Positions 17,401 through 24,906 of a stretch of 64,000 nucleotides of DNA are shown piece by piece. The DNA is from Salinispora tropica CNB-440. GTDB lineage: Bacteria; Actinomycetota; Actinomycetes; Mycobacteriales; Micromonosporaceae. Every line of letters begins with the position of its first letter. Position 1 is the first letter of the stretch. The stretch lies in contig NC_009380.1 of the NCBI RefSeq assembly GCF_000016425.1, forward strand, positions 2,732,144 to 2,796,143, read 5' to 3'. The notes beneath the pieces are model-generated. The model saw only the letters and a program-made list of their open reading frames with translations. It was not told where the DNA came from and searched no databases. The position numbers were made by a program, and so were the translations under genes.

Positions 17401-18239
17401 CGGACGCCGAGGTGACCTACAGCGCCGACGCCTCCGCCCCGCTGGACGGGCATGACCGGGCCGTCGTCGTGGTCGGCGAGCAGCCGTACGCGGAGGGCAT
17501 GGGCGACGTCGGCAACAACGGCTTCACCATGACGTTGAGCGACGCCGAGAAGGACACGGTGGCCCGGGTCTGCTCGGCGGTGGACAACTGCGTGGTGCTG
17601 GTGGTCTCCGGTCGTCCGCTCGTGCTCGACGATGCACTCGCCCCCGCCGACGCCGTGGTCGCCTCCTGGCTGCCCGGCACTGAAGGGGCCGGCGTGGCCG
17701 ACGTGCTCTTCGGCGAGCGGCCGTTCACCGGTCAGCTGCCGGTGTCCTGGCCGCGTTCGTTGGACCAGGAGCCGATCAACGTCGGTGACGCCGACTACGA
17801 CCCGCTCTACCCGTACGGCTGGGGTCTGCGCACCGACCCGACCCGGGACCGGCTGCACGAGCTGCGGGCCGAACTGGCCGAGATCGAGCAGGACGGCTGG
17901 ACCCGGGCCGCGGTGAAGCTGCTGGACCGGTCGCTGCGCGACGGTAGCTCCTGGCATGAGGATGGCTCGGTCCGCGACGAGCGACGAGTGATCACGAAAC
18001 TGACGGTGATCTCCACCCTGCTGGCCCTCAGCAGCCGGGACAACGCGGCGCAGCAGGAACTGCTGGTGTCGACGCTCCGAGATGTCGCGCAGGCAGCGAT
18101 CGTCCGGGAGGGCGTCACCGCCCCCTCGGCGACGCGAACCTCCACGCTGACCGCGGACGCGGAGCACGCGCTCCTGACCGGCAAGCCCATCGCGGCGACG
18201 TGGAAGCTCGCCGCGGCCTGGCGGATCGCGACAGGCTAA
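14424..18239 (+). CDS. Secreted multi-domain glycoside hydrolase family 3 beta-glucosidase
   Basis: 1271 residues from the GTG at 14424, chosen because AGGAGG (14414-14419) precedes it and a Sec signal peptide follows at once (arginine-rich start, then ALLALTLTASLLVLPGAAQA). After the signal come two related CBM11-like beta-sandwich modules (about 60-240 and 250-430) that share a GWGGFTHNF / SWAGFAHNL motif. A Calx-beta domain (about 430-535) is next. The GH3 catalytic core follows, with the nucleophile Asp near residue 832 in LISDYAAID, then the (alpha/beta) C-domain with a GWGLRTDP end. A roughly 130-residue helical tail closes the protein. It would release glucose from beta-glucans or cello-oligosaccharides outside the cell. 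The operator upstream supports control by cellobiose. Confidence 0.9.
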   Translation: MHPEPERRRGGFRTRTAALLALTLTASLLVLPGAAQALPDPGTATDTAVVPPSAGAVQTVEDYEDGVPPEVLLFASSEPERPEVGTVASDDRPGAGGDNDAFSVRYDIDGWGGFTHNFIAPDGHQDWRAYDGFSFWVKGDGSGRQVQFEIKDGGEHGEASELWESFFIDDSTGWKQIRTVFPDFVWRTSYQPADGPKDKELQLDRMWGFAVNLPQGTGELHFDQVELFTNVATVADFEAPQPQLNPPAGQPGVITFSGDDSRIPELSYVDASRDGTPADNQALAVAVDTTTSWAGFAHNLSFDTEPQDWSSFGGFRFWYFSSLTVPPAAPGAGRRIDVEIKDGGTDVDHSELWITSFTEDWVGWHLVELPFSQFTYRTDYQPIGGINQELDLDQMWGYAMQPRSGYADTFRIDDVEVYGVPQVGPTVRVDADPAVSLLDEGESTTVTVRLTNTDDAPLDNEVTLRYATGAGSATAGEDYEPVEGEFVFPAGTASGTTRQITVQTLSDEQAETAETIPLTLTGSGLAVPEDPPNIVLNAHGLPYLDASRPVDERVADLLGRMSVEEKVGQMTQAERNALDSPNDLATWRLGSLLSGGGSTPTPNTPESWADMVDGYQTRTLQTRLQIPLLYGVDAVHGHSNVQGTTIFPHNIGLGAARDPELIERVGHITAEETRATGPQWSFAPCACVARDDRWGRTYEAYGEDPALVIANETVIDGLQGRELANRKDADRVLASVKHYAGDGGTEYQPGNGGYPIDQGVVVMSREEFDRIHLEPYIPSVREHNAGTIMPSYSSVDFTDDGVGNPVKMHAHKELLTDVLKQEIGFDGFLISDYAAIDQIPGDYDSDVGISINAGLDMIMVPNEYQRFEETLLGEIEAGNIPMSRIDDAVSRILTQKFHLGLFEQPFTDRTHLADVGSPEHRAVAREAAAKSQVLLRNTHQVLPLATTGKLYVAGGNADDIGAQSGGWTITWQGGNGDITPGTSILDGIQQVAPDAEVTYSADASAPLDGHDRAVVVVGEQPYAEGMGDVGNNGFTMTLSDAEKDTVARVCSAVDNCVVLVVSGRPLVLDDALAPADAVVASWLPGTEGAGVADVLFGERPFTGQLPVSWPRSLDQEPINVGDADYDPLYPYGWGLRTDPTRDRLHELRAELAEIEQDGWTRAAVKLLDRSLRDGSSWHEDGSVRDERRVITKLTVISTLLALSSRDNAAQQELLVSTLRDVAQAAIVREGVTAPSATRTSTLTADAEHALLTGKPIAATWKLAAAWRIATG

Positions 18240-18300
18240 CGGCAACCAGCTGGGCGGTGTCCGGGTTCAGCCGGACCGGGACGCCGCCCGTCACCCACAC

Positions 18301-18330
18301 GAAGGCCCGGCCCCAGTGGGCCGGGCCTTC
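18301..18330. terminator. Bidirectional terminator hairpin between GH3 and Nudix genes
   Basis: Perfect 13-bp stem GAAGGCCCGGCCC / GGGCCGGGCCTTC with a CAGT loop, placed between two convergent genes. It can serve both directions. Confidence 0.85.
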
Positions 18331-18336
18331 GCTTCC

Positions 18337-18795
18337 TCATGCCAGGGACCGTCCGGTCAGGGCGCGAAGGACGGTCAGCAGGTGCGGCGGCTCGACCCGA
18401 TCCGGCAACGAGGCCAGGCCCGACCACGAAACCCATGCATGCGAATGCAGGTCGACCTGCTCGTCAGGGAGGAGACCCGTCCGCGTCAGCGATGGTCGGT
18501 CCTCGGCGAAGTACGCCACGAAGAAGTCCTCCGGGCCGACATACCGCGTGCCCTTCCACCGCACGTCCCGCTCGACCGGCATCGACCGGTCACGGACCGC
18601 ACCGGGGTCCAGTCCCGTCTCCTCCACCAGCTCCCGCCGGGCCGCCGCTAGTGGCGTCTCACCCGGCTCGATGCCACCACCAGGCGGTTCCCACAGCCAT
18701 ACCCCGTCAACTGGATCATGCCAACGCAGCAGAAGCACGCGACACGCAGCGTCCAGACAGATCACCCGCGCTGCCGGCCGATACCTCGCCTCCAT
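18337..18795 (-). CDS. Nudix hydrolase
   Basis: 152 residues from the ATG at 18795 (MEARYRPAARVICLDA); the frame is open a further 29 codons, but that part lacks Nudix character. The Nudix box GGGIEPGETPLAAARRELVE followed by ETGL, near residues 45-68, has all of the GX5EX7REUXEEXGU residues. The family hydrolyses nucleoside diphosphates linked to another moiety; the substrate cannot be told from sequence. It is convergent with the GH3 gene across a shared terminator and stands alone. Confidence 0.85.
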   Translation of the reverse strand: MEARYRPAARVICLDAACRVLLLRWHDPVDGVWLWEPPGGGIEPGETPLAAARRELVEETGLDPGAVRDRSMPVERDVRWKGTRYVGPEDFFVAYFAEDRPSLTRTGLLPDEQVDLHSHAWVSWSGLASLPDRVEPPHLLTVLRALTGRSLA

Positions 18796-18928
18796 CACCG
18801 CGACTCTAGCTAGTCGATGCGCCAGGTTCGGGTAGCGCCACCGCATCCTGCACGGACACCGCCCCGACAGGCAAATCCGCAAGGGTCTGTCAAGTCAACG
18901 AACCTGTCTCACATTCTGTGGTGCCGCC

Positions 18929-20803
18929 TCATCTCGGGGCACCGGGCGACGACGTAACGGTGATACCGCCGTCCACCGCCCCACAGGCACCGTTCGGGGC
19001 AGGACACAGCACCGCGGCGGACCCACCGCCGCGACGGATCGGCTCTGCCACGGCCACCAGCCGGCGTTGGTCTTGGAACTCGATTGCGGTCGCAGCACCC
19101 AATTCGGCGATGGGACGGAAGGCCGGCTGACCGAGCGCGACAAGTTCCGACTCATACTCGGCGATGAATGCCGGCTCTGCCACCGGTGTGTCGCTGTTGC
19201 GCTGCGACGCGCGGGGCGCGGCGACGGCCTCCGACAACGACATGCCCCGATCAATGCGGTTGAAGAGGATCTGGAGCACAGTCGTGATGATCGTGGCACC
19301 GCCTGGGCTGCCGACTGCCAGGAAGGGTTCGCCGTCGTCGAGCACCACCGTGGGCGACATGGAGCTACGTGGCCGCTTGCCCGGGGCGGGCAGGTTCGGG
19401 TCCGGCAGCGCTCCGGCCCGCTGGGCGAACGAGAAGTCGGTCAGCTCGTTGTTCAGAAGAAAGCCACGACCCGGCACCACCATGGCGTTGCCGCCGGTCT
19501 GCTCGATCGTCAAGGTGTACTCGACGACGTTGCCCCAGCGGTCGGCGACCGTGAGGTTCGTGGTGCTCTTTGCCTTCTCTCCGCTGGTGGCCGCCGTGGG
19601 TGGGCGAACGCTACCGTACGGGTCGGACAGCTCGCCGGGTGCCGTTGGTTTCGGCAAGGCCGAGTCAGGCTGGACCACCGCCCGGGTGGCCGCGTACCGG
19701 TCGGAGAGCAGCTCTCGCAGCACCCGCGGGTGGGTGTCGTCACCGACGTAGGCATCGCGGTCGGCGAAGGCCAACGCGCTGGCGTCGAGGTGGACACTGA
19801 GCGCTTTCGCTGGGGGCGTGTGACGCAGGTCGAAACGCTCCATGATGTTGAGCGCTTCGCCGACCGCCGTGCCTCCGCTGGATGGCGTTGACATGCCGTA
19901 GATGTCGTAGCCCCGGTAGCTGGAGTGGGTCGGCGCGGGGAACCGCAGTTCGTAGCCGGCGAGATCCGTGGTGGTCAGCCCACCCGGACGGATCAGGTAC
20001 GGCCAGGGCCGTGGCGGAGAGTCGGCGACCGGTGGATCCTGCACGGCCGCCGCGATGTCGGCCCCGATCGGGCCCTCGTAGAACGCTTCGACGCCGCGGC
20101 GCGAGATCAGGCGGTAGGTGTCGGCGAGGTCGGGATTGCGGTGGGTGCTACCGACCTCCGGTGCCCGCCCGTCGGGCAGGAAGAGCTGTGCCGTCGGGGC
20201 GAACTGCGCGAACACCGCCGCGTTCTCCAGCACCTGTTGGCGGAACGTCGCATCGACAGCGAACCCCTTGTCGGCGGCCCTGATGGCCGGGCGCAGCGAC
20301 GCGGCGAGGCTACGAGTGCCCCACTTCCGCAGTGCTGCCTCCCAGGTCAGCAGGGTGCCTGGCACACCGACGGAGAGGCCGCTGATTCTGGCCTCCTCAA
20401 ACGCGTACGGCTGGCCGGTCGCCGGGTCGACGAATGTGTCCCGCCGGGTCGACGCGGGCGCACTCTCCCGTCCGTCGATGGTGTGCACGCGTTTGGATCG
20501 GGCGTCGTAATAGACGAAGAAGCCGCCGCCGCCAATACCCGCCGAGAAGGGTTCGGTTACTCCGAGCGTCGCGGCAGCCGCCACCGCCGCATCGACGGCG
20601 TTGCCACCGCTGCGCAGCACGTCGCGGCCGACGGCCGTCGCGGTGGCATCAACGGTCGCCACCGCCCCGCCGTACCCGGCAGCCGTGGAGCGGGAACTCA
20701 CCGGCGGTGGTACCGCGTGCCCTGCCGCGACCACCGGTGTCGCGGGCACCACCAGCCCCGCGGCGGCGACCGCCGCCATCAGGCCTGCTCGGTAGGCCCT
20801 CAT
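18929..20803 (-). CDS. ggt: Gamma-glutamyltranspeptidase, secreted
   Basis: 624 residues. Signal peptide at the N-terminus (MRAYRAGLMAAVAAAGLVVP, cleavage after an Ala-rich stretch near residue 27). The proenzyme carries the GGNAVDAAVAAAATLGV segment of the large subunit. The autoprocessing Thr is at about residue 414 in KSTTNLTVAD, which opens the small subunit and becomes the N-terminal nucleophile. The SSMSPTVVLDDG and GSPGGATIITTVLQ segments that line the gamma-glutamyl site follow. It cleaves glutathione and other gamma-glutamyl compounds, here outside the membrane. Motif TTNLTVAD differs slightly from the common TTHxSVVD but keeps the two Thr residues. Symbol given by homology. Confidence 0.88.
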   Translation of the reverse strand: MRAYRAGLMAAVAAAGLVVPATPVVAAGHAVPPPVSSRSTAAGYGGAVATVDATATAVGRDVLRSGGNAVDAAVAAAATLGVTEPFSAGIGGGGFFVYYDARSKRVHTIDGRESAPASTRRDTFVDPATGQPYAFEEARISGLSVGVPGTLLTWEAALRKWGTRSLAASLRPAIRAADKGFAVDATFRQQVLENAAVFAQFAPTAQLFLPDGRAPEVGSTHRNPDLADTYRLISRRGVEAFYEGPIGADIAAAVQDPPVADSPPRPWPYLIRPGGLTTTDLAGYELRFPAPTHSSYRGYDIYGMSTPSSGGTAVGEALNIMERFDLRHTPPAKALSVHLDASALAFADRDAYVGDDTHPRVLRELLSDRYAATRAVVQPDSALPKPTAPGELSDPYGSVRPPTAATSGEKAKSTTNLTVADRWGNVVEYTLTIEQTGGNAMVVPGRGFLLNNELTDFSFAQRAGALPDPNLPAPGKRPRSSMSPTVVLDDGEPFLAVGSPGGATIITTVLQILFNRIDRGMSLSEAVAAPRASQRNSDTPVAEPAFIAEYESELVALGQPAFRPIAELGAATAIEFQDQRRLVAVAEPIRRGGGSAAVLCPAPNGACGAVDGGITVTSSPGAPR

Positions 20804-21230
20804 CCTGTCCCCTCACGTCGATGACGTTCTCGATCGTTGCCATCCGCCTCTTCTTCGGCTGGCCTTGTCTGCCATTGACAGATGCGGAGGCGACGTGCCC
20901 AAAGTCATGACCGGCTCGCCGCTGAACGGTGATGAGATCGCGTAGGTAAAGGTGGATCGGTACGGTGCGGCGGGTTGTGGCCGCTGTTGTGATGGTAGCT
21001 AGCGCTGTGCCACGAGGTGTGACGATTTCGGTACCGGCATAGGTGCAGCCATCCCGGCAAACGGCCTCGCTACCCGCCGGCGGAACACCGACTACGGGCA
21101 CCAGGCTCTCGAAGCCCGCCGCGCGCGGAGGGCCGCTAGACGCGGCGGTGGTATCTCCATCCCCTAAGGAGGGGAACCTGATGTCAGGATCCCGTCATTC
21201 CCCGGCCACGCCGCACAAGCTGCCCACGTC
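20804..21230. other. Intergenic region between ggt and the methyltransferase gene
   Basis: About 430 bp. The part near 20804-20990 should contain the ggt promoter. A strong ribosome-site-like run (AAGGAGGGG near 21166-21175) precedes an ATG at 21181 on the plus strand. The frame behind it runs antisense into the methyltransferase gene and resembles nothing. No riboswitch or RNA fold was recognised. Confidence 0.4.
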
Positions 21231-22085
21231 TCACCGCGCCGCCACAGATGCCGGACCCCGCAACCGGGGCACCGCGACCGTGATGCGCCCCGCGGTGGTC
21301 AGGGACAGATCGCCCTCGGGAGTGCGCGCGGATTCAAGCGCCCTCGCCGCGTCGGCGGTTGCCGCGTCGAGACGATCGGCCGGCAGGTGCTGGAGCAGTT
21401 CTCGTCCGCCGTGCGACCACATCCACCGCATCCAGTGATTCACGTCGTGGAACCTGCTCTCGACCCGATGCTCGCTGATCGCGGCGATGTCCAGGCCCGC
21501 CGCCGTCATCGTCGCCGTGATCGTTTGTTCATCGTTGAATGGGCCGACGGTCGGCGCGGGACGCGGCAGCTCCGCCGGTAGGTGCGCGGCCAGGGCATCC
21601 GTCGCGGCGACGAAGGCCGGGTCGTAGGCGCCGGGGGTGCTCACCGCCAGACGACCCGTGGGGCGAAGCAATCGCGCGTACGCCCGCAGGGCCTGCTCCG
21701 GCGCCGACAGCAGAAAGACGACCATCCCGGCCAGCACCACGTCGAAGCTGTGGGGTGCAAAACTCGGCTGCTGGGCGTCGCCAAGCCGAACCTCGACCTG
21801 GGTCAGGCCGGCGCGTGCGACGTCGTCGGCGGTGAGCGTCACCATCGTCGGCGCGAGATCGATACCAGTGACGTGGCCGGTCGGCCCGGTGGCCTCGGCG
21901 GCGGGGAGGAGAACAGCTCCGCGGCCGCAACCGACATCGAGGACGTGGTCGCCCGGCCGGATGCCAGCACAGCTGACAAGTGCCGTGCCGAACGGTTCGA
22001 AGTAGGACACCTCGGTGCGGTCGTAGCTGGAAGCGGCCTGCTCGAACACGTCGACGATCGAGTCCGTACGCGCGCTGCTCGTCAT
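21231..22085 (-). CDS. Class I SAM-dependent methyltransferase
   Basis: 284 residues from the ATG at 22085, which has GAGGAG five bases upstream; a GTG two codons earlier is also possible. SAM-binding motif I is VLDVGCGRGAVLLPAAEA near residue 50, followed by GIDLAPTMV (motif post-I) and SFDVVLAGMVVFLL (motif II). These are typical of UbiE/Methyltransf_11 small-molecule enzymes. The substrate is unknown. It is monocistronic, between ggt and the DUF397 locus, with no pathway partner. Confidence 0.8.
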   Translation of the reverse strand: MTSSARTDSIVDVFEQAASSYDRTEVSYFEPFGTALVSCAGIRPGDHVLDVGCGRGAVLLPAAEATGPTGHVTGIDLAPTMVTLTADDVARAGLTQVEVRLGDAQQPSFAPHSFDVVLAGMVVFLLSAPEQALRAYARLLRPTGRLAVSTPGAYDPAFVAATDALAAHLPAELPRPAPTVGPFNDEQTITATMTAAGLDIAAISEHRVESRFHDVNHWMRWMWSHGGRELLQHLPADRLDAATADAARALESARTPEGDLSLTTAGRITVAVPRLRGPASVAAR

Positions 22086-22328
22086 TGACACTCCTCATCG
22101 CTCTCACTGCTCGCGCCCGTTCGGTGGGCTACGACGGCAGCCCGAGCGCCAAGATTGTCAACCCGTCAACGGTCACCGCGCGATGGTCGTGCCGGCCACC
22201 AGGATGACATGTCGATTGCGATGTCCAGGCACGCCTCGCCGGCGGATTGCCGGCGATGGTGTTGGCGGTGGCCGACTCAGGAACACGGTACACATGTTCC
22301 GGTAGTCGACCAGCTACTCGACGAACGA

Positions 22329-22359
22329 GAAGGCCCGGCCCTCTGAGGACCGGACCTTC
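22329..22359 (-). terminator. Terminator after the DUF397 gene
   Basis: On the minus strand the RNA folds as GAAGGUCCGGUCC / GGCCGGGCCUUC around a short loop, using G-U pairs. The same DNA read on the plus strand gives C-A mismatches. It therefore terminates leftward transcription from the XRE/DUF397 operon. Confidence 0.7.
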
Positions 22360-22402
22360 CGCTGATACTCAGACTCTCGACGAGCCGGACTTCCTGGAAT
22401 GG

Positions 22403-22591
22403 TCAGTGCTGCCTGGTGTGCCGCACGAAGACCCGCCACGCCGCCGGACCGAACACCAGAGCCGGCCCGCCGGGATCCTTGGAGTCCCGAACACCCACCA
22501 TGCCAGGAAGGTTGTCCGCAACCTCGACACAGTTGCCCTCGTTACCGCTTTTGCTGCTCTTGCGCCAGAGGGGCTGCGGAAGATCACTCAT
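22403..22591 (-). CDS. DUF397 domain protein
   Basis: 62 residues with the DUF397 signature: WRKSSKSGNEGNCVEVAD at residues 9-26, then VGVRDSKDPGGPALVF, and a Trp-Arg-x-Phe end. These small proteins are paired with XRE/DUF5753 regulators in great numbers across streptomycetes and Micromonosporaceae. Some pairs (BldB/WhiJ-type, Scr1-like) affect development. It overlaps the end of the XRE gene by 8 nt, so the two are translated together. Confidence 0.9.
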   Translation of the reverse strand: MSDLPQPLWRKSSKSGNEGNCVEVADNLPGMVGVRDSKDPGGPALVFGPAAWRVFVRHTRQH

Positions 22592-23465
22592 CGTAACTCT
22601 CCTTTATCACTGTACTGAGCAAGTCCTCTGACGCTCGCTCGTCGAGCGCCGATTCCCAGAGAGTAGACCAAGCATCAACGTACGCGGAAACATCACCTGG
22701 ACGATCTAAGTAGAGGCTACCCGTGAGCGCCTCGCTGTACACCGTAGAGGGCTCTGCCGGACGGGTTCCTATTCGCGGGAAGTCCAAGACAACAAACGCG
22801 CCAGCAACGGACGCACTGTGCGGGCCGACACCCATTGGCAGCAACCGAACACTTACGTTCGCGGCAGACTGTCCAACGTTTGCCAGATGGGCGAGTTGCT
22901 CTTGCCAACCGCCCACATTCTTGGGGGGCCGCCGGACTACCGACTCATCGATGACTACCTCCAGGCGTGGGGCGGCTGGCGAACGTCTGGTCAATAGGCG
23001 CTGACGCTCCAACCGAAGCGCTACCTTGCGGGCCACCTCGTCAGCCGTTCTTCCTGGCTTTGTTTGAAAAACGGCGGTCATGTAGTCCGGAGTCTGTAGT
23101 AACCCCGGGATCAACGCGGGTTCATACCATCGGAGGTGACAGGCCGCGGCTTCCAACCCCACGTATAGCTCGAACCATTCGGGAATGGCATCCCCGTAGG
23201 CATGCCACCAGCCGCGCGACTTACTCTCGGCGGCCAGCGCCACCAGCGCCGAACGCATTTCGTCTGATGTACCATAAATACGACACATTAGCTCGACATC
23301 ATGCGTCCTTACCGATGTCTGCGCGCCTTCAATCCGATACATCCTGGCTCGGGACCATTCAAGCCGCTTCGCCGCAGCTTCGAGCGGAATCCCGGCTTCT
23401 TCCCGAGCTTGCTTCAGGTATCGACCAAGCTGCCGCTTCGGAACACTAGATCCTCCGCTTGCCAA
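22584..23465 (-). CDS. XRE-family regulator with DUF5753 domain
   Basis: 293 residues from a TTG at 23465 (reads LASGGSSVPKRQ), chosen because GGAGGG lies upstream and homologues start with a short Gly/Ser stretch before the helix-turn-helix. The frame is open for eight more codons to another TTG. Helix-turn-helix at about residues 10-60 (RYLKQAREEAGIPLEAAAKR). The rest is DUF5753, with WFELYVGLEAAA and the EPALIPGLLQTPDYM motif near residue 115. WhiJ-like regulators of this type sit beside DUF397 proteins and may act as toxin-antitoxin-like or developmental switches. Divergent from the four small genes at 23698. Confidence 0.85.
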   Translation of the reverse strand: MASGGSSVPKRQLGRYLKQAREEAGIPLEAAAKRLEWSRARMYRIEGAQTSVRTHDVELMCRIYGTSDEMRSALVALAAESKSRGWWHAYGDAIPEWFELYVGLEAAACHLRWYEPALIPGLLQTPDYMTAVFQTKPGRTADEVARKVALRLERQRLLTRRSPAAPRLEVVIDESVVRRPPKNVGGWQEQLAHLANVGQSAANVSVRLLPMGVGPHSASVAGAFVVLDFPRIGTRPAEPSTVYSEALTGSLYLDRPGDVSAYVDAWSTLWESALDERASEDLLSTVIKESYDE

Positions 23466-23697
23466 CGTTGCCGCTCCCTCCTGTCTCAATTTCCTCGATG
23501 GACCGTCTCACTCGACACACATGATGCGCTCCTACCAGGACGGTGTAAATACCGGAACGAGAAATCTCGCTCCGATCCGTTGCGATGTCGCGCGACGCAG
23601 GTGATGCTCGAGCCAGCCCACCGGAAGCATCAAGATCACATTCACCAACAACTTCCGAGTAGGGGCACTGGTCACAAACCTGACGCAAAGGACATCT

Positions 23698-23856
23698 ATG
23701 GCTGCGGGCCTTGCTGGTCTCGTCGGACTTTTCACTGGCCTACTCGTCGGTGGGTTCACCACCCGGCTATCGGGCTCATGGTGCCCAAAGTGCGGCGACC
23801 CGAAGCGCTGCCCACGCGGCCACACCGTCGCTACCACCAACGGGAGACGACCGTGA
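23698..23856 (+). CDS. Tiny membrane protein with C-terminal Cys cluster
   Basis: 52 residues. One hydrophobic Gly-rich segment (GLAGLVGLFTGLLVGGF, residues 4-20) is followed by WCPKCGDPKRCPRGH (residues 28-42), a Cys4/His pattern that could hold zinc. Its stop TGA overlaps the GTG of the next gene. First gene of a four-gene overlapping operon, divergent from the XRE/DUF397 pair. I do not recognise the family by name. Confidence 0.6.
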   Translation: MAAGLAGLVGLFTGLLVGGFTTRLSGSWCPKCGDPKRCPRGHTVATTNGRRP

Positions 23857-24062
23857 TCGCAAGAACCAAGCTGCCGCAGCGGAACCCTCGCATTGCGCTC
23901 GCCAGCGAACTCAACCCTGGCCGCCCTACGTCCATGTCCGAGATGGAGCTGGAGCAGCTGTTGTCCCGGGTTCGCGCTGTCGGTCGGGCACGCGTCGTCT
24001 ACACCCAAAGTCCCGGCGACGATGTCATTGAGGCTGTACTCGCCGGACTACGGAGGCTCTGA
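23853..24062 (+). CDS. Small conserved-looking protein of unknown function
   Basis: 69 residues from the GTG at 23853, overlapping the previous stop (GTGA). The first 25 residues are basic (ARTKLPQRNPRIALASELNP). A helical, possibly dimerising segment follows (SEMELEQLLSRVRAVGRARV), and the protein ends in DDVIEAVLAGLRRL. No known domain. Its stop overlaps the next start by one base, so it is coupled on both sides. Confidence 0.55.
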   Translation: MIARTKLPQRNPRIALASELNPGRPTSMSEMELEQLLSRVRAVGRARVVYTQSPGDDVIEAVLAGLRRL

Positions 24063-24253
24063 TGGCCGACGACAGACCTGACGAGTTGCGGCCACGTCGC
24101 GACCCGTCCGGCCCACCGCCGTTGCCGGATGGCGACCGGGTACAGCCGGAGTATCCCCCGGACATCGCCCCACCCTCCACCCGGCAGAAGCTTCTCACTG
24201 CCCTCATAGTGGCCATCGTCATCGCCGCCATCGTGATCGGCACACTGCGGTGA
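24062..24253 (+). CDS. Small single-pass membrane protein
   Basis: 63 residues. The N-terminal 40 residues are Pro/Asp/Arg-rich and hydrophilic (RPRRDPSGPPPLPDGDR). A C-terminal transmembrane helix (LLTALIVAIVIAAIVIGTL, residues 44-62) makes it a tail-anchored type protein. ATG overlaps the previous stop; its own stop overlaps the next GTG. Function unknown; its position suggests it belongs with the XRE/DUF397 locus. Confidence 0.6.
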   Translation: MADDRPDELRPRRDPSGPPPLPDGDRVQPEYPPDIAPPSTRQKLLTALIVAIVIAAIVIGTLR

Positions 24254-24474
24254 TCGACGAGCCACACTTACCGATGCGTCCCTTGTGGGGTTGCGACACC
24301 TGTAGGGCCGAGTGGCCCTGTCAAACGGCCAGAGCCAGGCTCCTGACCGAGTACCGCGACAACCGCGTTGCGCTCCGGGTCTACTTGGGCGCGCTCATGG
24401 CCGAGGCGGAGACGCACCTATCCCAGATCCACAAAGAGGCGAACCTCTATCACCGTTTCATGTCGTGGGCCTAG
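24250..24474 (+). CDS. Small Cys-motif protein (family often mislabelled flavin reductase in actinomycetes)
   Basis: 74 residues, GTG start overlapping the previous stop. Near residue 10 it has RPLWGCDTCRAEWPC, a CxxCxxxWPC motif likely to bind a metal. An Arg-rich helix (ARARLLTEYRDNRVALRVYL) follows, and the protein ends in Phe-Met-Ser-Trp. From memory this family is common in Micromonosporaceae and Streptomyces beside XRE/DUF397 genes and carries an unsupported 'flavin reductase' label; at this length it cannot hold a flavin-reductase fold. Last gene of the operon. Confidence 0.65.
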   Translation: MIDEPHLPMRPLWGCDTCRAEWPCQTARARLLTEYRDNRVALRVYLGALMAEAETHLSQIHKEANLYHRFMSWA

Positions 24475-24489
24475 CTTGGTCGCGCACCG

Positions 24490-24758
24490 CACCTACGCCG
24501 GTACCGCGGCTTCGGTGTGCCGGGCCTCATCGGCACACCGAACTCGCGGCAGATACAGCTCCCAGTCGATCAAGGCGCGCCCGCGTGTGGACGCATGCGC
24601 CAGGAACACCCCGAGTTGGCAGTTCTCTGGAGCGGTCCACGCCCTACCTGGCGGTCGACCTCGCCGACCTGACCGCACGGCTGCTCCGGCTGCCGGTGCG
24701 GTCGGAGGTGCCGGTGACCTGCCAGGAACAACTCGTCGTCGAGCACTACTCCCGCTAG
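24490..24758 (+). pseudogene. Decayed ribosomal protein S4 (rpsD-like) fragment
   Basis: Bases 24642-24758 encode PYLAVDLADLTARLLRLPVR then SEVPVTCQEQLVVEHYSR and a stop. This matches the conserved C-terminus of actinobacterial S4 proteins (pattern PYLxVNLxxLxxRLxRxPxRxEVPVxCxEQLVVEYYxR). Upstream the similarity continues only in other frames (for example RPRVDACAR and HPELAVLW), showing frameshifts, and the N-terminal part of S4 is missing. A full S4 has about 200 residues. This is a dead copy of a second, non-operonic S4 gene, not a functional ribosomal protein. Confidence 0.6.
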
Positions 24759-24906
24759 GACCGGTGGAACGCTGGCAACTGTCGTCCGGGCACTCGGCGT
24801 CCAACACCGCGGTCCGGCGCTGGTGCGGTATCGGATCACCGGAAGGCGCCTCGGTTCAGGCTCATCAAGGTGGAATCGAGCCTCGCCTGGCCCGGACGAC
24901 AGCAGG

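Noticed and set aside
16986..18245. 419-codon minus-strand frame over the end of the GH3 gene
   Set aside because: Antisense of well-conserved GH3 sequence, with no recognisable product.
20990..21180. Possible riboswitch upstream of position 21181
   Set aside because: Compared by eye with TPP, cobalamin, SAM, ydaO/c-di-AMP, ZTP and fluoride core motifs; none matched.
21181..21438. Plus-strand frame with a strong AAGGAGGGG ribosome site
   Set aside because: Most of it is antisense to the conserved methyltransferase C-terminus and the product resembles nothing; the ribosome-site match is probably chance or a relic.
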